A DNA stretch of 64,000 bases, taken from CAWCWK01 sp963842125 (lineage in GTDB: Bacteria; Pseudomonadota; Alphaproteobacteria; Rhizobiales; CAWCWK01). Shown here piece by piece: positions 1-8,781 of this stretch; position 1 is the stretch's first letter, and every line of letters starts with the position of its first letter. The position numbers and the translations under genes were made by a program. Location: assembly GCA_963842125.1 (NCBI GenBank), contig CAWJFE010000005.1, forward strand, positions 248,001 to 312,000. The letters run 5' to 3'. The notes under the pieces were generated by a model. It saw only the letters and a program-made list of their open reading frames with translations, had not been told where the DNA came from and searched no databases.

Positions 1-345
1 ATCGGCCTGATGCGGGGCCGAGAGGCGGGCATGCGGGCGCTCGCAGAGGTGCTGGACGGTGCGCTTCTCGCCATGCCGACGACGCCCATCGTCGCGCCCG
101 AGATCGCGCCTCTGGAGGCCGACGATGCGGTCTTCCACGCGACCAACCTCAAGACGCTGCGCAACACCGCCATCGGCAATTTTCTCGACACGCCCGGCCT
201 CGCCATTCCGAACGGGACCGATGCCGAAGGCCTTCCGACGAGCTTCCTCTTGAGCGCGCCGAGCGGCGAGGACGAGCGGCTGCTGAGCGCCGGACTAGCC
301 GTGGAGGCTCTCGTTCGGGCCGACATGCCGCATGGCGACACATAG
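1..345 (+). CDS. amidase signature family protein, C-terminal part (cut by window edge)
   Basis: The reading frame is open from base 1, so the start lies outside the window; about 114 C-terminal residues are visible, ending in TAG at 343-345. The stretch MPTTPIVAPEI, then NTAIGNFLDTPGLAIPNG and GLPTSFLLSAP, matches the C-terminal part of amidase-signature hydrolases (AtzF/GatA-like), where these segments line the substrate pocket. The Ser-cisSer-Lys catalytic residues would be upstream and cannot be checked. hyuA starts 30 bp downstream on the same strand, so the gene probably opens an operon that breaks down cyclic or linear ureides and amides. The substrate is not readable from this fragment. 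Confidence 0.8.
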   Translation: MGLMRGREAGMRALAEVLDGALLAMPTTPIVAPEIAPLEADDAVFHATNLKTLRNTAIGNFLDTPGLAIPNGTDAEGLPTSFLLSAPSGEDERLLSAGLAVEALVRADMPHGDT

Positions 346-375
346 ACAACGAGAACCGACAAAAGGACGGAAGCG

Positions 376-2476
376 ATGATACGAGTTGGGGTCGATGTCG
401 GTGGTACGTTCACGGACGTGGTGCTGGAGCGGACACGGGCCGAGAACAATGGTGCCGGCGACCAGCAGGTCGTCGTGACCAAGGTGCCGAGCACGCCGGA
501 GGACCAGTCCGAAGGTGTCGTCGCCGGCGTGCTTCAGGTCTGCCGGATCGCGGGCGTCGAGCCGGGCGATATCGACGTGCTCTTCCATGGCACGACGGTC
601 GCCACCAACATGGTCATCGAGCGCAACGGCGCCGAAGTCGGCATGCTGACCACCAAGGGTTTTCGCGACATCCTCCACATGGCCCGGCACAAGCGGCCGC
701 ACAATTTCAGCCTGCAATTCGACGTGCCCTGGCAGTCGAAGCCGCTCGTGAAACGGCGCAACCGCATTCCGGTGACGGAGCGGATCATGCCGCCGGACGG
801 CAGCATCGACGTGGCGCTGGACGAGACGGAAGTGCGCGCCGCCGCCGAGCTCTTCGCCAAGCGCAAGCTCGACGCCGTCGTCATCTCCTTCCTCTTCTCC
901 TTCCTCAACGACACGCACGAGCAGCGCGCCAAGGCGATCGTCAAGGAGGTCATGCCGGACGCTTTCATTTGCGCCTCGTCGGAGGTCGTGAACGTGATGC
1001 GCGAATACGAGCGCTTCTCGTCGACGGCGATGAACGCCTATATCGGCCCGAAGACCGCGCGCTACCTGCGCAGTCTCGAAGAGCGGCTGCGCTCCAACGG
1101 CATCGACGCGATCGTGCGGATCATGCAGTCGAATGGCGGAATCTCGACCATCGAGAACTCGTCCGAGCGGCCGATCGGCCTCCTTTTGTCGGGACCCGCC
1201 GGCGGCGTCATCGGCGGGCGCTGGACGGGCGGGCATTGCGACACCGGCAATGTCATCACGATCGACATCGGCGGCACGTCGGCCGACATCTCGGTCATCC
1301 AGGACGGCGAGCTGAGGATCAAGAACCCGCGCGACACGGAGGTCGCGAGCCTGCCCGTGCTGGTGCCGATGATCGATATCGACGCCATCGGCGCGGGCGG
1401 CGGCTCGATCGCCTATGTCGATCCGGGCGGCGCCTTCCGCGTCGGCCCGCGCTCGGCCGGTGCGGCGCCTGGGCCGGCCTGCTACGGGCGCGGCGGCACG
1501 GAGCCGACGGTGACGGATGCGCAGGTCGCCCTCGGCCGCCTCGACCCCGAGCACTTTCTCGGCGGCGATCTCTCCATCGACGCCGATCTCGCCAACAAGG
1601 CGATCGAGGAGCATATCGCCAAGCCGCTGGGCTTAAGCGTCACCGACGCGGCGCTCGGCATCCTCAAGATCATCAACAACAACATGGCGCTGGCGATCAA
1701 CGCCAACTCGGTCGCCAAGGGTATCGATCCGCGCGGCTTCACGCTGATGGGTTTCGGCGGCGCCGGTCCGCTCCACGCGGCGGCCCTGGCCGACATGATC
1801 CACGCGCGCGACGTCATATCGCCGCTCCAGCCCGGCATCACCGCCGCGATGGGGCTGCTCGTGACGGACCTTCAATACGAATACACCCGCTCCGTCGTCG
1901 CCATGTTGAACACGGCCGACGACGACACCTTCGCCCGCCTCAACGCGCGTCGCCGAAGAGCTGACGGCGGAGGCCGATGCGCAGCTGGAATCGGACGGTA
2001 TCGCCAAAGCCGACCGGACCTATCGCAAGGTCATGGAGTGCCGCTATGTCGGCCAGGGCTTCGAGCTGCGCGCCGAAATGCCCGAAGCGCCGCTGACCAA
2101 GGACAACGTGCAGCAGGTCATCGACGCCTTCTACGACGTTCATAAGCAGCAATACGGCCATGCCTTCCGGGACCAGACGACGGAGGCCGTCACCCTGCGC
2201 GTCGTCGCCAACGCCGCCGTGCCGCCGCTGCGCCTGGCCAAGCTCGACAAGGGCGGACGCAGCGACCCCGAGGAGGCGCGCATGCACACCCGCAAGACCG
2301 TCTTCGATACCGGCGGGGCCGTCGATACGCCGCGCTACGACCGCCTAAAACTCCTGGCCGAGGACACGGTCGCGGGCCCGGCGCTCATCACGCAGCACAA
2401 CTCCACCACCCTCGTGCCGCCCGGCTACACCGCCACCGTGCTCGGCCACGGCGATCTGCGCCTCGCGCGCGGCTAG
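376..2476 (+). pseudogene. hyuA: HyuA-type hydantoinase/oxoprolinase subunit A, interrupted by a frameshift
   Basis: HyuA is the ATP-binding subunit of N-methylhydantoinase/5-oxoprolinase-type enzymes, which open a cyclic amide ring using ATP. The N-terminus RVGVDVGGTFTDVVLE is the classical actin-fold phosphate-binding loop, and GGTSADISVI and GFGGAGPLHA are further family landmarks. The frame from ATG 376 is correct up to Asn-Ala at about 1947. The family sequence (VAEELTAEADAQ..., then KVMECRYVGQGFELRAEMP) then continues in the next frame, beginning GTC at 1949. This is a net one-base gain, or loss of two bases. If repaired the protein is about 700 residues, normal for the family. As written only a truncated protein is made. 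It is either a recent pseudogene or a base-calling error; hyuB follows directly and is intact. Confidence 0.85.
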
Positions 2477-2485
2477 GAGATGACC

Positions 2486-4246
2486 ATGACTAAAGATCTC
2501 GATCCGATCACCCTCCAAGTCGTCGGCGGCGCGCTTCACTCCATCGCGGAGCAGATGGGCAACGTGCTCTACCGGATGAGCTATTCCTCCATCATCCGCG
2601 AAAGCCAGGACCTCGGCGCCGGGCTCTTCGACACCGAGTTCAACACGCTCTGCGAGAGCGATTCGACGCCGATGCACATCGGCTCGCTGCCGGGCTATCT
2701 GCGCGGCATCGAGCAATCGGTGCCGCTCGACACCTGGAAGCCCGGCGACTGCGTGATCCACAATCACCCCTATAAGGGCGCGAGCCACTCGCCCGATATC
2801 GCGATCGTGATGCCGGTCTTTCACGAGGGTACGCTCGTCGGGTTCTCGGCCAACACGGCGCATCATGTCGATATCGGCGCGGCGACGCCCGGCCTCATCA
2901 TCGACGTACCGGACATGTATGCCGAAGGCATGCTGCTCGATGGCGTGAAACTCTACGACGAGGGCAAGCGCAACGACGCCTTGTGGAAATACATCCGCGA
3001 CAACACGCGCGTGCCGGGCCTCGTCATGGGCGATCTCGAAGCGCAGATCGCGTCCGCCGAACTGGGCGTGAAGCGTTTCCAGGAACTCCTCAAGACCTAC
3101 GGCCAGGACACCGTCCTCCAGGCCACGCGCCAGCTCATGGACTATACCGAGCGGATGATGCGGGCCGAGATCGAGAAGATCCCGGACGGCGACTACCGCG
3201 CGGAAGGTTTTCTCGACGACGACGGCCGCAATCGCGACAAGACGCTGCCCATCAAGGTCTGCGTGAAGGTTCGCGGCAGCGACGTGGAGGTCGATCTGAC
3301 CGGCTCTTCCGATCAGGTGCCGACGGCCTTCAACGTGCCATTCGAGGGCTCGACCAAGGTCGCCTGCTTCTTCATCTTCCGCGCGATGCTCTTGGATACC
3401 TACACCAACCAGGAATACATCCCGCAGAACGAAGGCTCCTTCCGGCCCATCAAAGTGACGGCGCCGCTCGGCTCGATCTTCAATCCGATCGCACCCGTCG
3501 CGGCCGAGGCGCGGTTCACGCAGATCCAGCGCATGGCCGATCTCGTCATCAAGGCGCTCGCGCCCGTCCTGCCCGACCGCTGCACGGCCGGCAATGCGGC
3601 GACCCTGTCCTTCGCCGCCTATTCGGGCGTCAGGCCGAACGGCGAGTACTGGGTCTTCCTCGAGGTCAACGAGGCGGCGATGGGCGGCCGTCCGGCCTCC
3701 GATGGTCCCGACACCGTCGAGGAGCTGATGCGCAACACGCGCAACAACCCGCTCGAGGACCTCGGCATGCACCTGCCGCTGATCTGCGATCGCTACGAGG
3801 TGCGCGACGACGTGGCGCCCGGCGCCGGCAAGTTCAGGGGTGGGCAGGGCGTGGTCAAATCCCAGCGCTACCTGACGCCCGGCTTCATGACGCATGAGAA
3901 CGAGCGCCACAAGGACGCCCCCTGGGGTATTTTTGGCGGTAAGGAAGGCGCCGTCGGAAAGGTCGAGATCTATAACATCGACCGCCCGGACGATGTGCGC
4001 CAGGAATATTCCAAGTTCTCCGGCCTCAGGACCGAGACGGGCGACGTCGTCTCCTACTTCTCGCCGTCCGGTGGCGGCTATGGCGACCCGAAGACACGCG
4101 ATCCCGCCAAGGTGCTCGACGACGTTCTAGACGGTTTCATCACCGCCGACCACGCCCGCGAGGACTATGGCGTCGCGCTCGTCGAGGTGGACGACGGCTA
4201 TGGTTGGGCCGTCGACGCGAGCGGAACCGAGGCGCTGCGGGCATAG
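2486..4246 (+). CDS. hyuB: HyuB-type hydantoinase B subunit
   Basis: About 586 residues, the usual length of HyuB/oxoprolinase B, the catalytic partner of HyuA. The start is diagnostic (DPITLQVVGGALHSIAEQMG, then SSIIRESQDLGAGLFD). HNHPYKGASHSPDI and the C-terminal GKFRGGQGVVKSQRY and SPSGGGYGDPKTRDP are typical. An ATG also exists at 2480, but the GGAG at 2476-2479 abuts it and is well spaced for the ATG at 2486, so 2486 is preferred. The hyuA stop lies 9 bp upstream, so the pair is co-transcribed and presumably translationally coupled. With the amidase and the isochorismatase-fold hydrolase it suggests N-methylhydantoin or related ureide breakdown. The exact substrate is inference. Confidence 0.9.
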   Translation: MTKDLDPITLQVVGGALHSIAEQMGNVLYRMSYSSIIRESQDLGAGLFDTEFNTLCESDSTPMHIGSLPGYLRGIEQSVPLDTWKPGDCVIHNHPYKGASHSPDIAIVMPVFHEGTLVGFSANTAHHVDIGAATPGLIIDVPDMYAEGMLLDGVKLYDEGKRNDALWKYIRDNTRVPGLVMGDLEAQIASAELGVKRFQELLKTYGQDTVLQATRQLMDYTERMMRAEIEKIPDGDYRAEGFLDDDGRNRDKTLPIKVCVKVRGSDVEVDLTGSSDQVPTAFNVPFEGSTKVACFFIFRAMLLDTYTNQEYIPQNEGSFRPIKVTAPLGSIFNPIAPVAAEARFTQIQRMADLVIKALAPVLPDRCTAGNAATLSFAAYSGVRPNGEYWVFLEVNEAAMGGRPASDGPDTVEELMRNTRNNPLEDLGMHLPLICDRYEVRDDVAPGAGKFRGGQGVVKSQRYLTPGFMTHENERHKDAPWGIFGGKEGAVGKVEIYNIDRPDDVRQEYSKFSGLRTETGDVVSYFSPSGGGYGDPKTRDPAKVLDDVLDGFITADHAREDYGVALVEVDDGYGWAVDASGTEALRA

Positions 4247-4345
4247 GGCTACGGGACCGTCAGCGGAGTCCGCGCAGTGCGGCTTCGCTAGCGCGCCAGA
4301 GCCGGTCAAGGTGCCGGGACGCTCCGACACCATGGAGGATGTAGA

Positions 4346-5053
4346 ATGGCCAACGCAGACGATGACCTCGACGCGGTGCTTCAGCGCGCGTTCGACGAGA
4401 GCACCCGCATCTACGCCGAGCGTGGCTTTCAGCGACGAATCGGCTTCGGCACGCGTCCGGCACTCATCAGCGTCGATCTCGCCAATGCCTGGACCCGGCC
4501 CGGCAACCCCTTCACCTGCGAAGGCATCGACGACCGGATCATCCCCTCTATGCAGGCTCTCCTCACGGCCTGCCGGGAGAACGGGCATCCGGTGGTGCAC
4601 ATCACGACGGCCTACCAGAACACCGACCGCGACGACCCGGCGTCCGACATGGGGCTATGGCATGCCAAGATCCCTGTCGAGGCGGTCGACCTCAAGGATG
4701 AGCACCTCTGGGCCATCGATAGCCGGATCGCGCCTCTCGACGGCGAGTACGTGCTGATGAAGAAGCGCGCGAGCGCTTTTTCGGGCACGCCGCTCGCCGG
4801 TTACTTGCGAGCTGCGAATGTCGACACGATCCTCGTGACGGGCGTCACGGCGACCGCCTGCGTGCGCACCACGATCTGCGACGGACTAGCCGAAGGCTTC
4901 CGCACCATCGCGGTGAGAGAAGCCATCGGCGACAGGGTGCCGGGCGCGGTGGCCTGGAACCTCTTCGACATCGACGCCAAGTTCGCCGACGTCGAGAGCA
5001 CGGAGACCTGCGTGCACTATCTGCAGACGGTGGGACGTCGCAACGCCCCGTGA
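4346..5053 (+). CDS. isochorismatase-family cysteine amidohydrolase (N-carbamoylsarcosine amidase-like)
   Basis: 235 residues with the Asp-Lys-Cys triad of the family: Asp44 in ISVDLANAW, Lys139 (or 140) in MKKRASAFSGT and Cys172 in VTGVTATACVRTT, which also shows the cis-peptide Val-Thr-Ala region. A GGAGG lies 7 bp before ATG 4346. The long N-terminal lead before the first strand and the position after hyuAB recall N-carbamoylsarcosine amidohydrolase, which in creatinine degradation hydrolyses the product of the ATP-dependent N-methylhydantoinase to sarcosine, CO2 and ammonia. A nicotinamidase or ureidoacrylate hydrolase role cannot be excluded. The gene is 99 bp after hyuB and ends only 36 bp before the left att-like repeat, so it is the last chromosomal gene before the island. 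Confidence 0.85.
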   Translation: MANADDDLDAVLQRAFDESTRIYAERGFQRRIGFGTRPALISVDLANAWTRPGNPFTCEGIDDRIIPSMQALLTACRENGHPVVHITTAYQNTDRDDPASDMGLWHAKIPVEAVDLKDEHLWAIDSRIAPLDGEYVLMKKRASAFSGTPLAGYLRAANVDTILVTGVTATACVRTTICDGLAEGFRTIAVREAIGDRVPGAVAWNLFDIDAKFADVESTETCVHYLQTVGRRNAP

Positions 5054-5089
5054 TTGGATCGCTGGCTCTCGTGAGACTATATGCCCTGG

Positions 5090-5120
5090 GATCGTTCAGG
5101 AAATGGCGGAGAGGGTGGGA
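5090..5120. repeat. left att-like repeat: partial copy of the tRNA-Ser 3' end
   Basis: 31 bases identical to 58556-58586, in the same orientation. They comprise 14 bases beyond the tRNA CCA end plus the CCA and acceptor/T-arm 3' half of tRNA-Ser. Only this fragment is present; the rest of the tRNA is missing. It therefore has the form of the distal attachment site left when an integrase uses the tRNA-Ser 3' end. The sequence just to the right (ctcccgtcaa) resembles that next to the third copy at 28833 (ctcttccgtcaa). Confidence 0.8.
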
Positions 5121-5200
5121 CTCCCGTCAAATGAGCGCAAGGCGCTGCAATCGCTCGACTGAACTGGTGCGGTGGATGCCCCCACCCAGCGGCATCTTGT

Positions 5201-5872
5201 ATGCCAGGACGGTTCTATAGGAGCTATGCGGAGGGCGAACCGATAAAGACGACGATCAACATGCTGGCGATCGACCTGGCGAAGGGCAGTTTCCAGGTCT
5301 GCGCCGTCGCGCCGAAGGGGACGGCGAACCTGAAGGTGATCGAAGACGCGTTGGCCGATGAGGCGGGCGACCTGCCCGGTGTGGTCCGCGACATGGGCGC
5401 TATCTACCTCGATCAGATCGCGCGCCTTGCGGAGGTCATCGAGCGTCTGGCGATGGAGCTGGAGATGGCCACGAAGACCGACGAGGAACTGCGCCGTCTG
5501 TGCACGGTACCAGGTGTCGGCCCGGTCACCGCCGGCGCCATCGCGGCCTTCGCCTTGGGCCTCGACACGTTCGACAGCGGGCGCAACTTCGCGGCATGGC
5601 TGGGTCTCGTTCCTCGACAGAGATCGACCGGCGGCAAGACCAAGCTCACGGGCGTGAGCAAGATGAGCCAGACCGACATCCGACGATTGCTGATCGTCGG
5701 CGCGATGAGCGTGATCCGCTGGGTCGTTCGCAAGGGCGGCAGTCCCAACCGCTGGCTGGCCGCCCTCGTTGCGCGCAAGCCGAGGATGGTCGCGGCCGTC
5801 GCGCTGGCCAACAAGATGGCGCGCATGATCTGGGCCGTGACGACCAAGCAGCAGGATTATCGAATGGCGTGA
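5201..5872 (+). mobile_element. IS110-family transposase, internally deleted remnant
   Basis: The start (INMLAIDLAKGSFQVCAV) is the first strand and first catalytic Asp of the IS110 DEDD domain. The C-terminal half (CTVPGVGPVTAGAIAAFALG, GLVPRQRSTGGKTKLTG, RWLAALVARKPRMVAAVAL) is the transposase_20 domain. The frame jumps directly from VCAVAP into GTANLKVIEDALADE, so roughly the middle third present in full-length (~340 residue) IS110 transposases is missing. The remaining ORF is in frame but lacks the other acidic residues and should be inactive. The frame can begin at ATG 5201; ATG 5261 also fits. An ATA stands at 5243, where many relatives have the start before KTTINM. It sits 80 bp inside the left att repeat. 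Confidence 0.8.
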
Positions 5873-6403
5873 TCCAGACCTCCCTCACGAGGCGAGGACA
5901 CGGCATGGCCGCAAGGCCGGGGTGAGCGATCGACGCGAGTTAAGCGACAAAGGACTTCGAGAGTTCATGGCAGGTACACCCAGCCGCAGGGCACGAGCGC
6001 TTGCAGCTCCTTGAACCGATGTGAACCCAGCCTCACGAACAGCATACCGGCCCGTGGCGTCATCAAGGCCACACCCACAGGCCTGACACACGTCCGATCG
6101 AAGACCCCGCTGAAACGCAAAAGATCAGACTGCCAAACATGGGGCATCCACACACGACAAAACGCCTTCACCAGCCGCTTACGTTCTATGTGACCTCTCG
6201 CCGAGTTTTTTGGTTTGGGCGCAACGTACATACTGCATCGGACGCTGCGGCAGCAGCAAAGATCAAGCTGGCTCCACGATTGTCGGACCGACCGACAGCT
6301 GCTTCAGTGTGGCCGGCTCCTACCACGCGGACCGCCTCTTCGTACCGGACGCGGCGCAAGAGAAGCACCGGCCGCATGACGATCACATACGAAGAGGTTC
6401 ATC
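5873..6403. other. intergenic region after the IS110 remnant
   Basis: About 530 bp without a credible gene. Its first ~330 bp probably represent the 3' non-coding end of the IS110 element. The last part is the leader of the LysE-family gene. Short reading frames here show no recognisable domain. I see no clear terminal inverted repeats, as expected for IS110. Confidence 0.4.
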
Positions 6404-7033
6404 ATGGACGTGCAGACCCTGCTTCTGTTCGGCGCGGCGAGCCTCGCGCTCTGCGTTACCCCTGGGCCGGACATGATCCTCGTTGCGGCGAGGAGCGCTG
6501 CGCAGGGCCGAACCGCCGGGCTGGTCACGCAGATCGGCGTGACGTCGGGGTCGCTGGTCCATGCGATCGTGCTGGCGCTTGGTCTTTCCCAGCTCTTCCT
6601 TGCGGTGCCCTATGCCTACGACGTCGTTCGCTATCTCGGCGCAGCCTATCTCGTCTATCTCGCGTGGCAGGCGGTCACCGGGCGGGACGGCTTTAGTACG
6701 GAGGACGGTACGACGAAACGGCTTTCGATGCCGACGATCTTTCGGCAGGGCCTTCTTACGAACCTGCTGAACCCGAAGGTCGCACTCTTCTACCTCGCGC
6801 TGTTCCCACAGTTCCTCAACCCAGACGCGGGGTCCGTTGCGATACAGATCATGGTTCTGGCCCTCATCCTTCAGGTGATCGACTTTGCCGTGCATGCAAT
6901 CGTCATCTGGCTAGCGGGGAGCGTCCGATCACTATCCAAAGGCGGAACAAGCTTCGCGCGGTGGTCCCGCTACCTACTCGGCCTCGTTTTCGGAGGCCTC
7001 GCTGCAAGGTTGGTTCTGAACGGAGAGCGGTAG
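6404..7033 (+). CDS. LysE/RhtB-family amino-acid or metabolite exporter
   Basis: 209 residues with about six hydrophobic segments. The N-terminal LALCVTPGPDMILVAARSAAQG is the family signature (CxPGP region, then the conserved G loop). GLLTNLLNPKVALFYLALFPQF is the second conserved segment (NPK...FFL.LPQF in relatives). An AGAGG lies 8 bp before the ATG. Such inner-membrane carriers export amino acids, homoserine lactones or toxic analogues; the substrate cannot be read. The gene stands alone, convergent with the SDR gene, and the first copy of the intergenic repeat lies between them. Confidence 0.9.
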   Translation: MDVQTLLLFGAASLALCVTPGPDMILVAARSAAQGRTAGLVTQIGVTSGSLVHAIVLALGLSQLFLAVPYAYDVVRYLGAAYLVYLAWQAVTGRDGFSTEDGTTKRLSMPTIFRQGLLTNLLNPKVALFYLALFPQFLNPDAGSVAIQIMVLALILQVIDFAVHAIVIWLAGSVRSLSKGGTSFARWSRYLLGLVFGGLAARLVLNGER

Positions 7034-7075
7034 GGGCTCACAGACTCGATGCCCGTCTAGGTAGACTAACAGGGG

Positions 7076-7175
7076 TTCGTTAGGGTGCAGAACCGAAACT
7101 CGTTCGGCCCGTTCTGCTAAGGTGTCATCGCGAACGGTGCCGTTCCGACCGGGAAGACGTGTGGAACTTGAACGA
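7076..7175. repeat. intergenic repeat, copy 1
   Basis: About 100 bp sharing strong similarity with 10451-10549 (gttagggtgca at the start, gctaaggtgtcatcgcgaac in the middle, cgggaa and gtggaac at the end) and weaker similarity with 12401-12485. It lies between convergent lysE and SDR genes. It can fold through CCGTTC...GAACGG arms. Confidence 0.6.
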
Positions 7176-7200
7176 CGGAACGTCGGTCGCTCTCTGGTTC

Positions 7201-7980
7201 CTACGCGGCCTCCAGGACCGGAAGCCCAACGGCTTCGCGTCCGGCATCGTTCTTGATCGAGAAGTCCCCGCCGTCGTGCTCGCGCGCCGCGTCGGTCAGC
7301 AGCCACACTACAGCTTCCGCGGCCCATTCGGCGGGGATGTGCGCCGAAGGGTCGAGCTTCGATACGGGGTTGATGCCTGACGCTCGAATGGCCGTCTGCA
7401 CATGGGTTGCCACCGTGCCGGGCGACAGGCCGACGGCACGAATGCCGTTCGCTTCTTCCTCCTTGTCAATGCAGCGCGTGAGCATGAGTAGCGCCGCCTT
7501 GGTCGAGCAATAGTGCGACCAGCCTTCCAGTGCGCTCGTCGCCGCGCCTGAAGAGACGTTCACGATCGTCCCGGCTCCCGCCTTCGTCATGATCGGCAAG
7601 CACGCGCGGACCATATGGAATGCACCCTTCAGGTTCACGTCGACGACGCTACCCCATGCGGCAGGGTCGGCATCGGCTATGCGGTCGATGGGTTCGATCA
7701 ACCCTGCATTGTTGACGAGAATGTCCAGCGAACCGAACTGCGAGACCGTGGCATCGACCGCTGCCATCACAGCGGTCCAGTCGGAGACGTCGCACGGCAC
7801 GGCAAGGGCGTGATCGCCGATCTCGCCGGCGATCCGGTCGATGTCGGATGTCGTCCGGGCAGCAAGGGTAACGTTCGCGCCGGCGGCCGCCAAACGGCGG
7901 GCAGTGGCTTCGCCGATGCCGCGGCTTGCACCGGTCACGAGCGCGGTGCGTCCGGCGAGGTCGATATGTTCGTTCAGCAT
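7201..7980 (-). CDS. short-chain dehydrogenase/reductase
   Basis: 259 residues, classical SDR length. It has the Rossmann motif TGASRGIGEA near residue 20, the NNAG motif (LVNNAGLIEP), the catalytic Ser in NVSSGAATS and the Tyr-x3-Lys pair as YCSTK. LSPGTVATHV is the family PG motif. It reduces or oxidises an unidentified carbonyl/hydroxyl with NAD(P)H. The gene is followed by the intergenic repeat at 7076 and preceded on the same strand by yceI, 57 bp away, with which it may be co-transcribed. Confidence 0.9.
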   Translation of the reverse strand: MLNEHIDLAGRTALVTGASRGIGEATARRLAAAGANVTLAARTTSDIDRIAGEIGDHALAVPCDVSDWTAVMAAVDATVSQFGSLDILVNNAGLIEPIDRIADADPAAWGSVVDVNLKGAFHMVRACLPIMTKAGAGTIVNVSSGAATSALEGWSHYCSTKAALLMLTRCIDKEEEANGIRAVGLSPGTVATHVQTAIRASGINPVSKLDPSAHIPAEWAAEAVVWLLTDAAREHDGGDFSIKNDAGREAVGLPVLEAA

Positions 7981-8037
7981 GGTCCGTATCCAGTCGGAAG
8001 TCGTTGTGATCTGTGGAGAGGCTGTAACCGTGGCGAT

Positions 8038-8706
8038 CTACTCGCTCGGCCCCTTGAAGCTTTCGACGTAGCCCCAATTGCACGGCACGTTGGTCGGCTC
8101 GGCACCTTCGCAGTCGACCAGATCGAAGCGCAGATCGAGATCGATCTTCAGTCCGGTCGGCGACCCCAGGAAGGCGATGAAGTCCATGCCGTGATCGAGC
8201 CGAAGTAGCTCGCCCTTCGCTTCGAAACCGATCGCGCGCCGCTCGTCGTAGTTCGGCAGGAACGACGGATAAGGAGCGTCGCGGACCATTGCGAAGTGGA
8301 GCTCGATCGGCGCGGCGACGCCGCGCAGCGTCAGATCGCCCTGCAGCTTGCCGGTGGTCGGCGTCAGCATCGTCACCCCGGTCGACACGAAGGTGATCTT
8401 CGGGTTCGCCTCGACGTGGAGGTAGTCGGCCGTGCGCAAGTGGTTGTCGCGGCCCACATGGTTGGAATCGATGCTGGCCGCATCGATCTCGAACGTGATC
8501 TTCGAGTTCTCGGGCTCTTCCTCATCGATCAGGAACGTGCCGTCGAAGCCGTTGAAGCGGCCTGCCGTGCGCGAGAACCCCATATGGTAGACGTCCCATC
8601 CGATATGGGCGTGGCCCTTGTCGAGCTGGAACTCCTTGGGTGCCGCGATGGCGGAGGTAGACAACAGCGTCGCGATCGCGATCGCGCGTGTGATGGTAGC
8701 GAGCAT
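8038..8706 (-). CDS. YceI-family periplasmic lipid-binding protein
   Basis: 222 residues with a cleavable signal peptide (TRAIAIATLLSTSAIAAP). The YceI lipocalin-like barrel is shown by KGHAHIGWDVYHMGFSRTAG, FEIDAASIDSNHVGRDNHL and GDLTLRGVAAPIELHF. The family binds isoprenoid quinones or similar amphiphiles in the periplasm and is often induced by stress. The C-terminal Cys pair (VDCEGAEPTNVPCNWG) could form a disulphide. The function in this cell is unknown. Neighbours are an SDR downstream and an azoreductase/quinone reductase upstream, all on the minus strand, consistent with quinone or redox-stress handling. Confidence 0.88.
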   Translation of the reverse strand: MLATITRAIAIATLLSTSAIAAPKEFQLDKGHAHIGWDVYHMGFSRTAGRFNGFDGTFLIDEEEPENSKITFEIDAASIDSNHVGRDNHLRTADYLHVEANPKITFVSTGVTMLTPTTGKLQGDLTLRGVAAPIELHFAMVRDAPYPSFLPNYDERRAIGFEAKGELLRLDHGMDFIAFLGSPTGLKIDLDLRFDLVDCEGAEPTNVPCNWGYVESFKGPSE

Positions 8707-8781
8707 CGAGAGGCTCCTTCAGTATGGGTAGAGGTTGCCGAAGCAGGACAGCGACGGGCGGATGTCGAGGTGTTGAAGCCT

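Noticed and set aside
2345..3910. Long minus-strand frame opposite hyuB
   Set aside because: No domain, Arg/His/Asp-rich composition typical of antisense frames in GC-rich DNA, and the plus-strand gene is unmistakable.
5090..5130. Second tRNA-Ser gene at the left end
   Set aside because: Only the last 17 bases of the tRNA are present; anticodon and D arms are missing.
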